From NCBI GenBank assembly GCA_963782415.1, contig CAWAJT010000008.1:558001-622000 (forward strand): a DNA stretch of 64,000 bases, written 5' to 3'. Source of the DNA: Bog-473 sp963782415. GTDB taxonomy: Bacteria; Actinomycetota; Acidimicrobiia; Acidimicrobiales; RAAP-2. Made by a program: the position numbers and the translations under genes. A model generated the notes under the pieces. The model ran no database searches. It saw nothing but the letters and a program-made list of their open reading frames with translations, and had not been told where the DNA came from. Shown one piece after another: positions 25,626 to 35,498 of this stretch (positions are counted from its first letter, which is position 1; the number at the start of each line of letters is the position of its first letter).

Positions 25626-25670
25626 TAGTTAGACCGGTCGAACTATATGTCTCAGCCGGTGCCGTGGCAA
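25626..25670 (-). promoter_or_regulatory. Promoter and MarR-type operator of the amidohydrolase operon
   Basis: On the minus strand TTGCCA (plus coordinates 25665-25670) and TATAGT (25642-25647) are spaced 17 bases, a strong promoter. A near-perfect palindrome, TAGTT-a-GACCGGTC-g-AACTA at 25626-25645, overlaps the -10 box and start point. This is the size and type of site that MarR dimers bind, and a marR gene lies 84 bases upstream. It suggests repression relieved by a ligand. Confidence 0.65.
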
Positions 25671-25728
25671 GACCCCCGGGTCCCCGCCGCCCCGTTCGCT
25701 GCCAGAACGTGCATCTGCGTCCCGTTCG

Positions 25729-26226
25729 TCATGAGTCGCTCTCGAAGACGTTGCCCAGACGCTCCTCGCGCGTCCGGGCGTGAGCGACCGCGACGTGGTG
25801 CAAGAAGCGCCGCATCTCGGTCTTGTCCACGCCGGGGACCAGCTCCTCCATGCGCACGCCCAGCTCCTGCTCGAAACGGGACAGTCGCGCCCGGCCATCC
25901 GGTGTGAGCTCGACCCGCGTCACCCTGCCGTCGCCCGCGTCGTCGACGACGTTCGCCACCCAGCCCTGTTGGCGCAGGCTGGTGATCATGGCGGAGACGG
26001 TCGGCTTCGTCACCGCGTTCGCTGCTGCCAGCTCGCCCGCCCGCCGGGAGCCTCCAAGGAGATACAAGAGGGTGCGGTACTGGGCCATGCTCAGGTCACC
26101 GCGCCGGGCCACCTGCTCGAATTCGCGGTACACCGAAACGACGAAGCGCACGCCCGGTGCTCGTTCGTCCTCTGCCGCTGCCGCTGCTGCTGCCGCCGCC
26201 GCTGTCGCTGTCGATCCCGATGCCAT
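25729..26226 (-). CDS. MarR-family transcriptional regulator with poly-Ala N-terminus
   Basis: The winged-helix protein of 165 residues has the MarR core: LSMAQYRTLLYLLGG, GELAAANAVTKPTVSAMIT (recognition helix), and the wing with DDAGDGRVTRVELTPDGRA. The N-terminus is MASGSTATAAAA followed by more Ala (about 11 in a row), which is unusual. ATG 26226 is preferred to ATG 26286 because MASGS marks the usual start and the upstream part is not MarR-like. It lies between the thiolase gene and the amidohydrolase operon, all on the minus strand, and its likely target is the palindrome at 25626. Confidence 0.8.
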   Translation of the reverse strand: MASGSTATAAAAAAAAAAEDERAPGVRFVVSVYREFEQVARRGDLSMAQYRTLLYLLGGSRRAGELAAANAVTKPTVSAMITSLRQQGWVANVVDDAGDGRVTRVELTPDGRARLSRFEQELGVRMEELVPGVDKTEMRRFLHHVAVAHARTREERLGNVFESDS

Positions 26227-26299
26227 GTTGTGCACCCTAGGTTCGTCGGCACGCGACGGGTGCAGCAGGCCCCGAGCGCCCCACACTGCCCTCGAGCTC

Positions 26300-27877
26300 T
26301 TACCCGTCGAGGGCGACCATGCCGTCGGGGTTCAGCGAGCCGGTACGGCCGATGCCCTCTTCGGCGCAGAGCAGCGCCAGTGTGTCCGCGTCGATCACGT
26401 TGCCCCAGGCCCGCTCGCCGCCCGGTGTGCGGCAGGCGAGGATGCCGCGTTCGGGCGCGCCCTCGCGATCGAACGTGACGGTGTAGGTCTCCACGCTGAC
26501 TGCGCCGGTGACGTCCGGATCGACGATGCAGCGAGGCAACGCGTCGACCTCTCCCTGCACGTTGCGCCATGCGAAGGCGAACGCCCTGTCCCCGCCCTTG
26601 CGCACCGCTGGCGGTCGTGAGGCGTACACGCCGACGGAGTGCTTGGTCGCGTACCACCCCAGGCCGGTGACGAGCGCAGCATCGCCTGGAGCGGCGCGTA
26701 GCGCACCGACGGCGCGGGCGATCCCGTGTGACGTGTAGTTGTTGCCCGGCCCCCCGCCGAAGGTGAGCCCGCCGGTCAACGTCAACGGTCGGTCCAGGTC
26801 GTCGATCGCCAGTCCCAGCTCATTGGCCGCGATTTGCACGACTGCCGGAAAGCACGAGTACAAGTCGACCACGGCGATGTCGTCAATGCCCAGACCGGCC
26901 TCTTCGAGGGCCGCCGCGCCCGCCAGTCTGATCGCCGGGGATCGGTGCAGCTCCGGGCGCTCGGAAATGAACCAGTGGTCATTGGCGTCGGCTCCGGCCA
27001 GGGGGAAGACCCAGCGCTCTTGGGGCACGCCGGCCACGCGGGCGGCCGCCACCGAGCACACGATGAAAGCGGCGCCTTGATCGACCTGCATGTTGGCCGT
27101 GCAGAGCTTCGGATAGGGAAACGAGACCATGCGGTTAGCCGGCGCGGGCGTCATGATCTCCGCCGGCGTACGAGCAGTGCGGATCCACGCGTCGGGATTG
27201 CCGGCGGCGACCTCACTGAAGCGCGACCAGAGCCCGCCGATGCGGGCCGCATGCTCGGGCAGCGACCACCCGTTGGCGCCGCGCAGCGCGTTCTCGAGGA
27301 GTGGGTAGGCGTGAATCGGCAGGATCACGCCGCGCTGCATCTCGAGCTCCGTCGCACCGTTCCTCTCCACGCCGAAGAGCGTCGCCGGCGGTGTCCCGTC
27401 CGGCTGGCTGGCCCACTCGAGCCAGGGTCGGGCCGGGTCACGGCGCGCCAGGGCGCGGGCGTACATCGCCTCGGCGCCCGTGACGAGCACGACGTCGCGC
27501 TCGCCCCGGCTGATAGCCACGCAGGCGTCGTGCATGAGGGCCTGGGGGTTGTTCCCCCCGATGGACGAGACCATGAGCTCGGCCGGCTCGTTGCCCTCGA
27601 CAAAGCCGAGGCGGGCCGCCACCAGCAGCGCCGGGTTGGCGGTGGCCCAACTGAGCGAGGCCACGACCCTGATGCTGTCGGCGCGCCCGATCAGCGTGCG
27701 GCCCGCCGGGGCGGCGCCGCCGGCCGGGGCGCCGTCGCAATCCTCCGCGGCTGCCACCAGCGCCGCCGTCATCAGGTCCAGCGGTTCGGGCCTCGCCGCC
27801 GCGTCGAGTCCCGCATCAGGCGGCGTGGCGACCTGGCCCACTCCGACCACAACCGGGGTCCTCGGGTCGAGCGCCAT
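26300..27877 (-). CDS. Thiolase-like acetyl-CoA acetyltransferase family protein
   Basis: The protein is 525 residues (ATG 27877). Thiolase-type features: the start TPVVVGVGQVATPPDAG, the region VSSIGGNNPQALMHDACVA where thiolases carry the nucleophilic Cys, DIAVVDLYSCFPAVVQIA, and the C-terminal GGLTFGGGPGNNYTSHGI. The central part is longer than in classic thiolases and resembles the actinobacterial acetyl-CoA acetyltransferase subfamily with a C-terminal OB-like extension (ending RTPGGERAWGNVIDADTL). Its substrate is unknown. A TACGCT box lies nine bases upstream of the start, again leaderless-like. It is divergent from the rpiB stub and glyA. Confidence 0.7.
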   Translation of the reverse strand: MALDPRTPVVVGVGQVATPPDAGLDAAARPEPLDLMTAALVAAAEDCDGAPAGGAAPAGRTLIGRADSIRVVASLSWATANPALLVAARLGFVEGNEPAELMVSSIGGNNPQALMHDACVAISRGERDVVLVTGAEAMYARALARRDPARPWLEWASQPDGTPPATLFGVERNGATELEMQRGVILPIHAYPLLENALRGANGWSLPEHAARIGGLWSRFSEVAAGNPDAWIRTARTPAEIMTPAPANRMVSFPYPKLCTANMQVDQGAAFIVCSVAAARVAGVPQERWVFPLAGADANDHWFISERPELHRSPAIRLAGAAALEEAGLGIDDIAVVDLYSCFPAVVQIAANELGLAIDDLDRPLTLTGGLTFGGGPGNNYTSHGIARAVGALRAAPGDAALVTGLGWYATKHSVGVYASRPPAVRKGGDRAFAFAWRNVQGEVDALPRCIVDPDVTGAVSVETYTVTFDREGAPERGILACRTPGGERAWGNVIDADTLALLCAEEGIGRTGSLNPDGMVALDG

Positions 27878-27927
27878 GGACCGGGCAGCGTACAGGTTCA
27901 CGCCACGATGGCTCCCCGGCCGGTCGG

Positions 27928-27933
27928 TACACT
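27928..27933 (+). promoter_or_regulatory. TACACT box upstream of the rpiB stub and glyA
   Basis: TACACT is followed by seven bases and the ATG at 27941. It fits the TANNNT leaderless pattern. It is the only promoter-like element before glyA. Confidence 0.4.
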
Positions 27934-27940
27934 TGGCCGT

Positions 27941-28039
27941 ATGCGGGTCGCTGCCGGCTCCGATCACGCCCCGTCCGACCTCTGGGAGTCCCCGAGGCCA
28001 GTCGCGGCCCCCCACAGCTCAGTCGAAGGGATTGCATGA
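27941..28039 (+). pseudogene. rpiB: Remnant of rpiB (ribose-5-phosphate isomerase B), N-terminus only
   Basis: The 32-codon ORF begins MRVAAGSDHA, which matches the RpiB start, and then ends abruptly with unrelated residues. Its TGA overlaps the glyA ATG (ATGA at 28036-28039). In related actinobacteria rpiB commonly lies just before glyA. This suggests that nearly all of rpiB was deleted, leaving its promoter and start signal as a leader ORF for glyA. Other explanations are a real leader peptide that mimics RpiB. Confidence 0.5.
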
Positions 28040-29319
28040 GCAGTTACGAGACCGCGTTGGCCGCCGACGCCGAGGTGGCGCGCCTCATCGATGAGGAGTT
28101 CACGCGCCAGCAGACGACCCTGCAGCTGATCGCCTCTGAGAACTTCACCTCACCCGCCGTGCTGGCGGCATCGGGCTCGGTGCTGACGAACAAGTACGCC
28201 GAGGGCTACCCGGGCCGTCGGTACTACGGCGGTAATCAGATCATCGACGCCGTGGAGGATCTGGCCCGCAACCGCGCCACCGCCCTCTTTGGAGCCGATC
28301 ACGCCAACGTGCAGCCGCACGCCGGGGCCAACGCCAACCTCGCCGTGTACCAAGCGCTGCTCGAGCCCGGGGCCACCGTCCTCGCCATGCGTCTCGACCA
28401 CGGCGGCCACCTGACGCACGGATCGCCGGCGTCCATCGTTTCGAAGTTCTGGCGCTTCGTGTCCTACGGCGTGACCCCGCAGTCGTCTGACGAGTCCAAC
28501 CCGGGCGAGGTCATCGATTTCGATCAGGTCGCGCATCTCGCCAAGACGGAGAAGCCGGCGCTGATCGTGGCGGGGTCGACGGCGTACGCGCGGACCATCG
28601 ATCCGCAGCCCTTCCGCGAGATCGCCGATTCGGTCGGCGCGCGCTTCATGTTCGACGCCGCCCATCCGGCCGGCCTCATCGCCGGCGATGCCCACCCGAG
28701 CCCGGTGGGCGTGGCCGACGTCGTCACGCTGACGACCCACAAGACACTGCGCGGACCGCGTGGCGGCACCATCTTGTGCGGGGCCGACCTAGCCAAGAAG
28801 ATCGACAGCGCCGTCTTCCCGGGGCTGCAGGGCGGTCCGCTCGAGCACGTCATCGCTGCCAAGGCGGTGGCCTTCGCCGAGGCAGCACGGCCAGAGTTCC
28901 GCCAGTACGCCGCCCAGGTCGTCGCCAACGCGTCGGCTCTGGCGGTGGCGCTCTCCGGGCACGGGTTCCGCCTCGTTTCGGGCGGCACCGACAACCACAT
29001 GCTGCTGGTCGACCTGCGCCCCTTCGATGAGGAGCTGACGGGGAAGGAGGCCCAGGAGGTCCTGGACCGGGCGGGCATCACCTGCAACCGGAACACGATT
29101 CCCGACGACCCGCGGTCCCCGTTCCTGACGTCGGGCCTGCGCCTGGGCTCTGCGGCCCAGACGACAGCCGGCATGGGGACCGGCGAGATGCGGGTGGTCG
29201 CCGACCTCATCGTCCGTACTCTCAAGGCGCGGACCGACGAGGGGGAGATCGATTCGGTGCGCTCGGAAGTCGCCGACCTGTGCGCCGCCTTCCCGCCGTA
29301 CCCCGATCTGTTGGCCTGA
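28036..29319 (+). CDS. glyA: Serine hydroxymethyltransferase
   Basis: The PLP enzyme interconverts serine and glycine with tetrahydrofolate. The 427-residue protein contains LQLIASENFTSPAVLAASGS, GYPGRRYYGGNQ, and the PLP lysine in TLTTHKTLRGPRGG. It begins with ATG 28036, overlapping the rpiB stub stop. The WecA-like gene follows after 3 bases. Confidence 0.97.
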   Translation: MSSYETALAADAEVARLIDEEFTRQQTTLQLIASENFTSPAVLAASGSVLTNKYAEGYPGRRYYGGNQIIDAVEDLARNRATALFGADHANVQPHAGANANLAVYQALLEPGATVLAMRLDHGGHLTHGSPASIVSKFWRFVSYGVTPQSSDESNPGEVIDFDQVAHLAKTEKPALIVAGSTAYARTIDPQPFREIADSVGARFMFDAAHPAGLIAGDAHPSPVGVADVVTLTTHKTLRGPRGGTILCGADLAKKIDSAVFPGLQGGPLEHVIAAKAVAFAEAARPEFRQYAAQVVANASALAVALSGHGFRLVSGGTDNHMLLVDLRPFDEELTGKEAQEVLDRAGITCNRNTIPDDPRSPFLTSGLRLGSAAQTTAGMGTGEMRVVADLIVRTLKARTDEGEIDSVRSEVADLCAAFPPYPDLLA

Positions 29320-29322
29320 CCG

Positions 29323-30519
29323 ATGCCGGACATCGGCTGGTACGGCCTGGTCCTGGTGATTGCGGCGGGCGCCACCGCTGGCCTGACGATCCCGGCCAAG
29401 CGCATCGCCCTTCGGGTGGGCTACGTCGCCCTCCCGGGCGATCGCACCGTGCACAAGAAGCCGACTCCCTATGGTGGCGGCGCGGCCATGTTCATGGGGT
29501 TCATGGTCGCTGTCCTTGCGGCGGCCGCCGTGCCACAACTGCATCCGATCTTCCAGGACTCGCCGGAGATGTCCGGTGTCGTGCTCGCCGGCGGGGCGAT
29601 GTTCGCCGTCGGGCTGATCGACGACGTCCGCGACATGTCGGCACCGGCGAAGATGGCGGGTCAGGTGCTGGCGGCCAGCATCCTTTACTTCAGCGGCGTC
29701 ACCATGTACGAACTGAAGATCCCGTTGGCCGGATTCTTCGTCCTGACGCCGGGCATCGTGCCGCTCATCACGGCGGCATGGGTGATCGCGCTCACCAACG
29801 CGGTCAACCTGATCGACGGGCTCGATGGGCTGGCGGCCGGGGTGGTTGCGATCGGTGGTGGCGCGCTGGCCATCTACGGGATCCGGTTGATGGGGCTCGG
29901 CCTCCTGCCGAGCGACAACATCGGCCCGCTCGTCGCCGTGGTCGCATGCGGGATCTGTCTTGGCTTCTTGCCGTTCAACTTCAATCCGGCGCGCATCTTC
30001 ATGGGTGACGCCGGCGCACACTTCCTTGGTCTCCTCATGGCGGCCTCGACCATGGTGATCGGCGGCCGCGTCCCGACCGCCGTGCCGATCAGTGGCGTCA
30101 CCTACTTCTTCTTCGCCCCCCTCTTCATTCCGATTCTGATCCTCGGCGTCCCACTCGTCGACATGGCCTTCGCGTTCGTGCGTCGCACGGCGCGCGGGAC
30201 CGGCTTCGACACGCCGGACAAAGAACACATCCATCACCGTCTGCTGCGCCTGGGCCACGGCCCCAGGCGCAGTGTCATCATTCTGTGGGCCTGGACCGCG
30301 GTGCTGTCGAGCCTCCTGCTGGTCCCCCTCTTCGTGCATCAGGTCAACGCCATCATCCCGATCGGGGCTGCCGCCCTCGGCGTGGCCCTCTACACGTTCT
30401 TCCACCCGGGGCTGCGCCGCGGGAACGGAGAGGACGACGACGAGGAGATCCATCAGGGAATTCCGCCCTCGCCCGAGGAGTCGGACCGGGTCAGCGAGGT
30501 GGTCCGGTTCCCCTCCTGA
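29323..30519 (+). CDS. Undecaprenyl-phosphate sugar-1-phosphate transferase, WecA/TagO type
   Basis: The integral membrane enzyme links UDP-GlcNAc or a related sugar phosphate to undecaprenyl phosphate, starting cell-wall polymer synthesis. It has about ten hydrophobic segments and the motifs of the MraY/WecA family: RTVHKKPTPYGGGAAMF, GLIDDVRD, NAVNLIDGLDGLAAG, FNFNPARIFMGDAGA, and the cytoplasmic EHIHHRLLRLGH loop typical of WecA. The C-terminal tail is acidic (EDDDEE). It is preceded closely by glyA and followed after 184 bases by the ATP synthase operon, the order seen in actinobacteria. Confidence 0.9.
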   Translation: MPDIGWYGLVLVIAAGATAGLTIPAKRIALRVGYVALPGDRTVHKKPTPYGGGAAMFMGFMVAVLAAAAVPQLHPIFQDSPEMSGVVLAGGAMFAVGLIDDVRDMSAPAKMAGQVLAASILYFSGVTMYELKIPLAGFFVLTPGIVPLITAAWVIALTNAVNLIDGLDGLAAGVVAIGGGALAIYGIRLMGLGLLPSDNIGPLVAVVACGICLGFLPFNFNPARIFMGDAGAHFLGLLMAASTMVIGGRVPTAVPISGVTYFFFAPLFIPILILGVPLVDMAFAFVRRTARGTGFDTPDKEHIHHRLLRLGHGPRRSVIILWAWTAVLSSLLLVPLFVHQVNAIIPIGAAALGVALYTFFHPGLRRGNGEDDDEEIHQGIPPSPEESDRVSEVVRFPS

Positions 30520-30703
30520 CCGTTTGGACGACATCTGGGCCGGGATGCGATGATGAGGCCTGTGTACCCCGTCCACCTCGCCTCGCCCGACACGGCCGCC
30601 CAGGCAGCAGTGGGGGCGACGGACTCCGGCGCGCCACGCACCGCATAAGGGGGCAGCAGTCGCATGCGTGGTCAAGTGAGCGTCGACGTGCGCGCCCGTT
30701 CTG

Positions 30704-30937
30704 GTGAGCACGCCGGACGAATCATCCCAGCCCAACGGGCCCAGGCCACTCCCAGGTGCCATGGCGTTCCTCGGCATGGGGCTCTCCGCTGCGGTCTGCG
30801 TGGGCATCGGAGTTGGCCTGGGGCTCTGGGTGGACAGCGCGCTGCACACAGCGCCGGTGTTCTTGCTGGTGGGCTTGGCGCTCGGCCTCGCGGTTGCCGC
30901 CCTGAGCGTCGTCAAGCAGATCCACGCGTATCTGTAG
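30704..30937 (+). CDS. AtpZ-like small membrane protein before the ATP synthase operon
   Basis: A 77-residue protein with two transmembrane helices (GLSAAVCVGIGVGLGLWVDS and PVFLLVGLALGLAVAALS). This is the pattern of AtpZ/AtpI-type proteins that lie first in F1Fo operons and help magnesium supply or c-ring assembly. GTG 30704 is the start. Confidence 0.7.
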   Translation: MSTPDESSQPNGPRPLPGAMAFLGMGLSAAVCVGIGVGLGLWVDSALHTAPVFLLVGLALGLAVAALSVVKQIHAYL

Positions 30938-30947
30938 GGGTGCGATC

Positions 30948-31367
30948 GTGAACATGGCCGATGGCCTCTCGGGCCTCGGGGGCGACGCGCTCGCCAAGGT
31001 CCTGCGGCGCACCATCGTCTCCGCCATTGTGGTGGGCGCGGCCGCAATCCTGATCGTCATGTTGCTTTCGGTGCCGTGGGCCACGCTGGGGTTGATCATC
31101 GGCCTCACCATTGCCATCCTCAACCTCCGCTTCCTCGATGCCGGCGTTGCGAAGCTCAACACGTCGGCAGAGACCAGCAACAAGGTGCTGCGGCGGGCCA
31201 TCGGGACCAAGAGCGTCACGCGGCTCGGCATCATCACCGTGATCTGCGTCGGCCTGCTGCTTCTGAACGGCGCGCTCGGCATCGGTGCAGTCGCCGGCCT
31301 GGTCATCTTCCAACTGCTCTTCGTCGTCAACGTGGGGCGCGTCATCATTTCGCAGGGGATCCAATGA
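30948..31367 (+). CDS. atpI: ATP synthase protein I-like (AtpI)
   Basis: The 139-residue membrane protein has four predicted helices (IVSAIVVGAAAILIVMLL, ATLGLIIGLTIAILNLRFL, LGIITVICVGLLLLNGAL, AGLVIFQLLFVVNVGRVI), the AtpI arrangement. It begins 10 bases after the AtpZ-like gene and overlaps atpB by four bases. Starts at GTG 30948 and ATG 30954 are both possible. Confidence 0.65.
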   Translation: MNMADGLSGLGGDALAKVLRRTIVSAIVVGAAAILIVMLLSVPWATLGLIIGLTIAILNLRFLDAGVAKLNTSAETSNKVLRRAIGTKSVTRLGIITVICVGLLLLNGALGIGAVAGLVIFQLLFVVNVGRVIISQGIQ

Positions 31368-32098
31368 GCGGTAACAGCTTCGTGCTCGCCAGTGGCAACA
31401 TCACGATCGGCGATCACCACGGCGTCTGGCACGTGGCCGGACTCACCATCTACGGCGACGTGGTGTGGACCACGCTGCTTGCCGCCGCCATCGTGATGGC
31501 GTTCGGGCTCGTGATGCGGAAAAAGGCCACGTCCGGCGTGCCGGGGAAGCTGCAGCTGCTCTGGGAGCTTCTGGTCGAACAGGTCTCCGACCTCGCCGCA
31601 TCGGCCATCGGTCCCGCAGGTGCTCCGTTCGTGGGAATGGGCGTGACCATCGGGCTCTTCATCCTCGTCTGCAACTGGCTGGCCTTCGTCCCGAGTGGCG
31701 ATCCGGGGTTCTTGGCCCCGCCGACCGGTGACGTCAACCTGCCGCTGGCCCTGGCGCTGATCGTGTTCTTCACGGTGCACTTCAACTCCGTCAAGGCGCG
31801 CGGGTTCGGCGGCTACCTCAGGCATTACGGCCAGCCCTACGCCGCGCTCACCCCGATCAACATCATTGAAGAGATCACCAAGCCGATCACGCTGACCTTC
31901 CGACTCTTCGGCAACATCTTCTCGGGTGTCCTGATGATCTCGGTCATCGTCACACTGATTCCGCCGTACCTCTCGTGGATCGGCTTGGCGGTTTGGAAAC
32001 CATTCGACGAGCTCTTCATCGGCGCCATCCAGGCCTTCATCTTCGCCCTGCTCACGATCATGTACCTCGGCATGGGCATGAGCAAGGATCAGCACTGA
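31364..32098 (+). CDS. atpB: F1Fo ATP synthase subunit a
   Basis: This 244-residue membrane subunit forms the proton channel. The essential Arg is in PITLTFRLFGNIFSG, and FIGAIQAFIFALLTIMYL is the last helix with the conserved Gln-Ala-Phe pattern. ATG 31364 overlaps the AtpI stop. Confidence 0.95.
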   Translation: MSGNSFVLASGNITIGDHHGVWHVAGLTIYGDVVWTTLLAAAIVMAFGLVMRKKATSGVPGKLQLLWELLVEQVSDLAASAIGPAGAPFVGMGVTIGLFILVCNWLAFVPSGDPGFLAPPTGDVNLPLALALIVFFTVHFNSVKARGFGGYLRHYGQPYAALTPINIIEEITKPITLTFRLFGNIFSGVLMISVIVTLIPPYLSWIGLAVWKPFDELFIGAIQAFIFALLTIMYLGMGMSKDQH

Positions 32099-32161
32099 GG
32101 ATCCGGGCGATCCACGAACAGACCATTACATCGAACACGATCTCGACAAAGGAGAGGAAAC

Positions 32162-32437
32162 ATGGCAGCAAACACGATTGAAGGCGCGGTTCGCGTCGCC
32201 GGCGCCCTGGTGGGTGGCGGACTCGCACTGGGCGGGGGCGCCATCGGTGCCGCCGTCGGTGATGGTCTCGCCGGATCACAGACGATCGCCGCCATCGCAC
32301 GGCAGCCGGAGATTGAGGCCAAGGCCCGTCAGTACTTCTTCTTGACGGTCGGCCTGGTGGAGGCCATGTACTTCATCAACCTGCTGTTCATGGTGGTGTT
32401 CGTCTACGTCTTCGCCGCCAAGAGCATCGCGGGCTAG
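32162..32437 (+). CDS. atpE: F1Fo ATP synthase subunit c
   Basis: The 91-residue c-ring subunit is a helical hairpin. The loop is QPEIEAKARQYF and the ion-binding Glu lies in VGLVEAMYFINLLF. The residue after the Glu is Ala, and the polar pattern expected for Na+ binding is missing, so the ring probably carries protons. A GGAGAGG ribosome site lies just upstream. Confidence 0.97.
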   Translation: MAANTIEGAVRVAGALVGGGLALGGGAIGAAVGDGLAGSQTIAAIARQPEIEAKARQYFFLTVGLVEAMYFINLLFMVVFVYVFAAKSIAG

Positions 32438-32491
32438 CGCGACCTCACCCACCGTCTACCTCACGGAGACATTCAGGAAATTGAGAACACC

Positions 32492-33037
32492 ATGACCACC
32501 ATCGCAGGCATCTTCCTCTTGCCCAATGGGACGTTCTTCATCGAGTTGATCGTCTCGCTGGTGCTGCTCTTCCTGATCTACAAGTACGTCCTGCCGCCGA
32601 TCAACAAGGCATTGACGGAGCGCCAGGAGAAGATCAGGGAGTCGCTCGAGGCCGCCGACCAGGCGAGAGCCGATGCAGAGGCGGCCGACGACGAACGTCG
32701 CAACGTGCTGGAGGAGGCCCGGCAGCAGGCACGTGAGATCGTCGCCACCGCCAATCGCACGGCCGAGCAAGTCCGCACCGACGCGCAGGCCCGCGGGCAG
32801 GGGGAATACGAGCGCATCGTCGGCAACGCCGACGTCGAGATCGCCCTGGCTCGTCAGCGGGCCGTCGACGAGGCGGCCTCGCGCATGGGCGAAATCGTGA
32901 TGGAGGTCGTCGAACGGGTGATCGGGCGTGAGGTCAATGCCGAGGCCCACCATGACCTCATTGAGGAGGCCGTGGCTGCGCTGCGCGCCGACACGGCCGG
33001 CGGCGCCGCCGCGGCAGGAACCGGGGCCAGGCAGTGA
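32492..33037 (+). CDS. atpF: F1Fo ATP synthase subunit b
   Basis: A 181-residue stalk subunit with one N-terminal membrane helix (FIELIVSLVLLFLIYKYVL) and a long charged coiled coil (KALTERQEKIRESLEAADQA). ATG 32492. The stop overlaps atpH by four bases. Confidence 0.95.
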   Translation: MTTIAGIFLLPNGTFFIELIVSLVLLFLIYKYVLPPINKALTERQEKIRESLEAADQARADAEAADDERRNVLEEARQQAREIVATANRTAEQVRTDAQARGQGEYERIVGNADVEIALARQRAVDEAASRMGEIVMEVVERVIGREVNAEAHHDLIEEAVAALRADTAGGAAAAGTGARQ

Positions 33038-33971
33038 ACCCAGCGCTCCAGGGATACACGGCCGCCGTGGCCGAGGCGGCCGGGACGGCCGCGCTCGGGG
33101 GCCTGGCTGCCGACCTTGAAGCGATTGAACAGCTCGTGCTGGCGAACGCGCAGCTGAGGGCTGCGCTGACCGACACCGCGGTGCACGGGACGGCCCGCCG
33201 GGCCGTGGTGCTCGACCTGCTCGACGGGAAGGTGTCCCCTGAGGCCCGCCGTCTGGCCGCCTACGCCTGCATGGCGGTCGATGCCCCCGAGGTCCCGGCC
33301 GCGCTCGGCTGGGTCAGCACCCGGGTGCGCCACCTCGACGAGGGACAGCCCGACGAGCCGGGGCTCAGCCTGCTGCAGTCCCGCCAGCGGGTCGGGGGCT
33401 TTGCCGCCGCGGTGCACGAGGACATGACGAATGACGAGTTGGCGTCGCTCGAGGACGATCTGTTCCGGTTCGCCCGGATCGTCGCCGCCACGCCGGCGTT
33501 GCGCGCGGCGCTGTCCGACCGTGACCTCGACGTCACGGCCCGACGGGGACTCGTCACGCAGTTGCTCGAGGGCAAGGTGCCCGCGGCAAGCCTCTCGCTC
33601 GCCCGGTACGCCGTGAGCGGGGGCCGCGCCCGTGACATCGTCGGCACGCTCGACTTCTTGGTTGAGCTCACGGCGCAGGCACGAGGCTGGCGCATTGCCC
33701 GCGTGCGGGCGGCTGCGCCGATTGACGACACGCAACGGGGCGAGTTGACCGACTCGCTGGGCACGCTGGCCGGCGGACCGGTGGAGCTGCAGGTGGAGCT
33801 GGACGAGTCGCTGCTCAGCGGCGCGCTGATCCGCATCGGCGATCTCCAGGTGGACGCCACGGCCCGTGGGCGCATTGACGCGCTACGCGAGCACTTCGCC
33901 CCGGCCGGCTGGGCGCCGGCCGGATTTGGGCGGGAGCACAGTTCGAAGGACCAGACAGAGGGAGCAGAGTG

Positions 33972-33972
<1 letters not shown>
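33034..33972 (+). CDS. atpH: F1Fo ATP synthase subunit delta, long form with repeated N-domain
   Basis: The protein has 312 residues, versus about 180 in typical bacteria and about 270 in many actinobacteria. The usual delta parts are present in the second half (LARYAVSGGRARDIVGTL, then the C-terminal VELQVELDESLLSGALIRIG). The first 110 residues repeat the same helical bundle: NAQLRAALTDTAVHGTARR with LLDGKVSPEARRLAAYA corresponds to TPALRAALSDRDLDVTARR with LLEGKVPAASLSLARYA. The extra domain may lengthen the stator. GTG 33034 is used; it overlaps atpF and its stop overlaps atpA by one base. Confidence 0.9.
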
Positions 33973-35495
<1,523 letters not shown>

Positions 35496-35498
35496 CGC

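Noticed and set aside
30550..30648. 32-codon plus-strand ORF in the wecA-atp gap
   Set aside because: No ribosome site, no recognisable domain, and no overlap with the next gene.
28789..31047. 752-codon minus-strand frame across glyA, wecA and atpI
   Set aside because: Charge-biased shadow of well-identified plus-strand genes.
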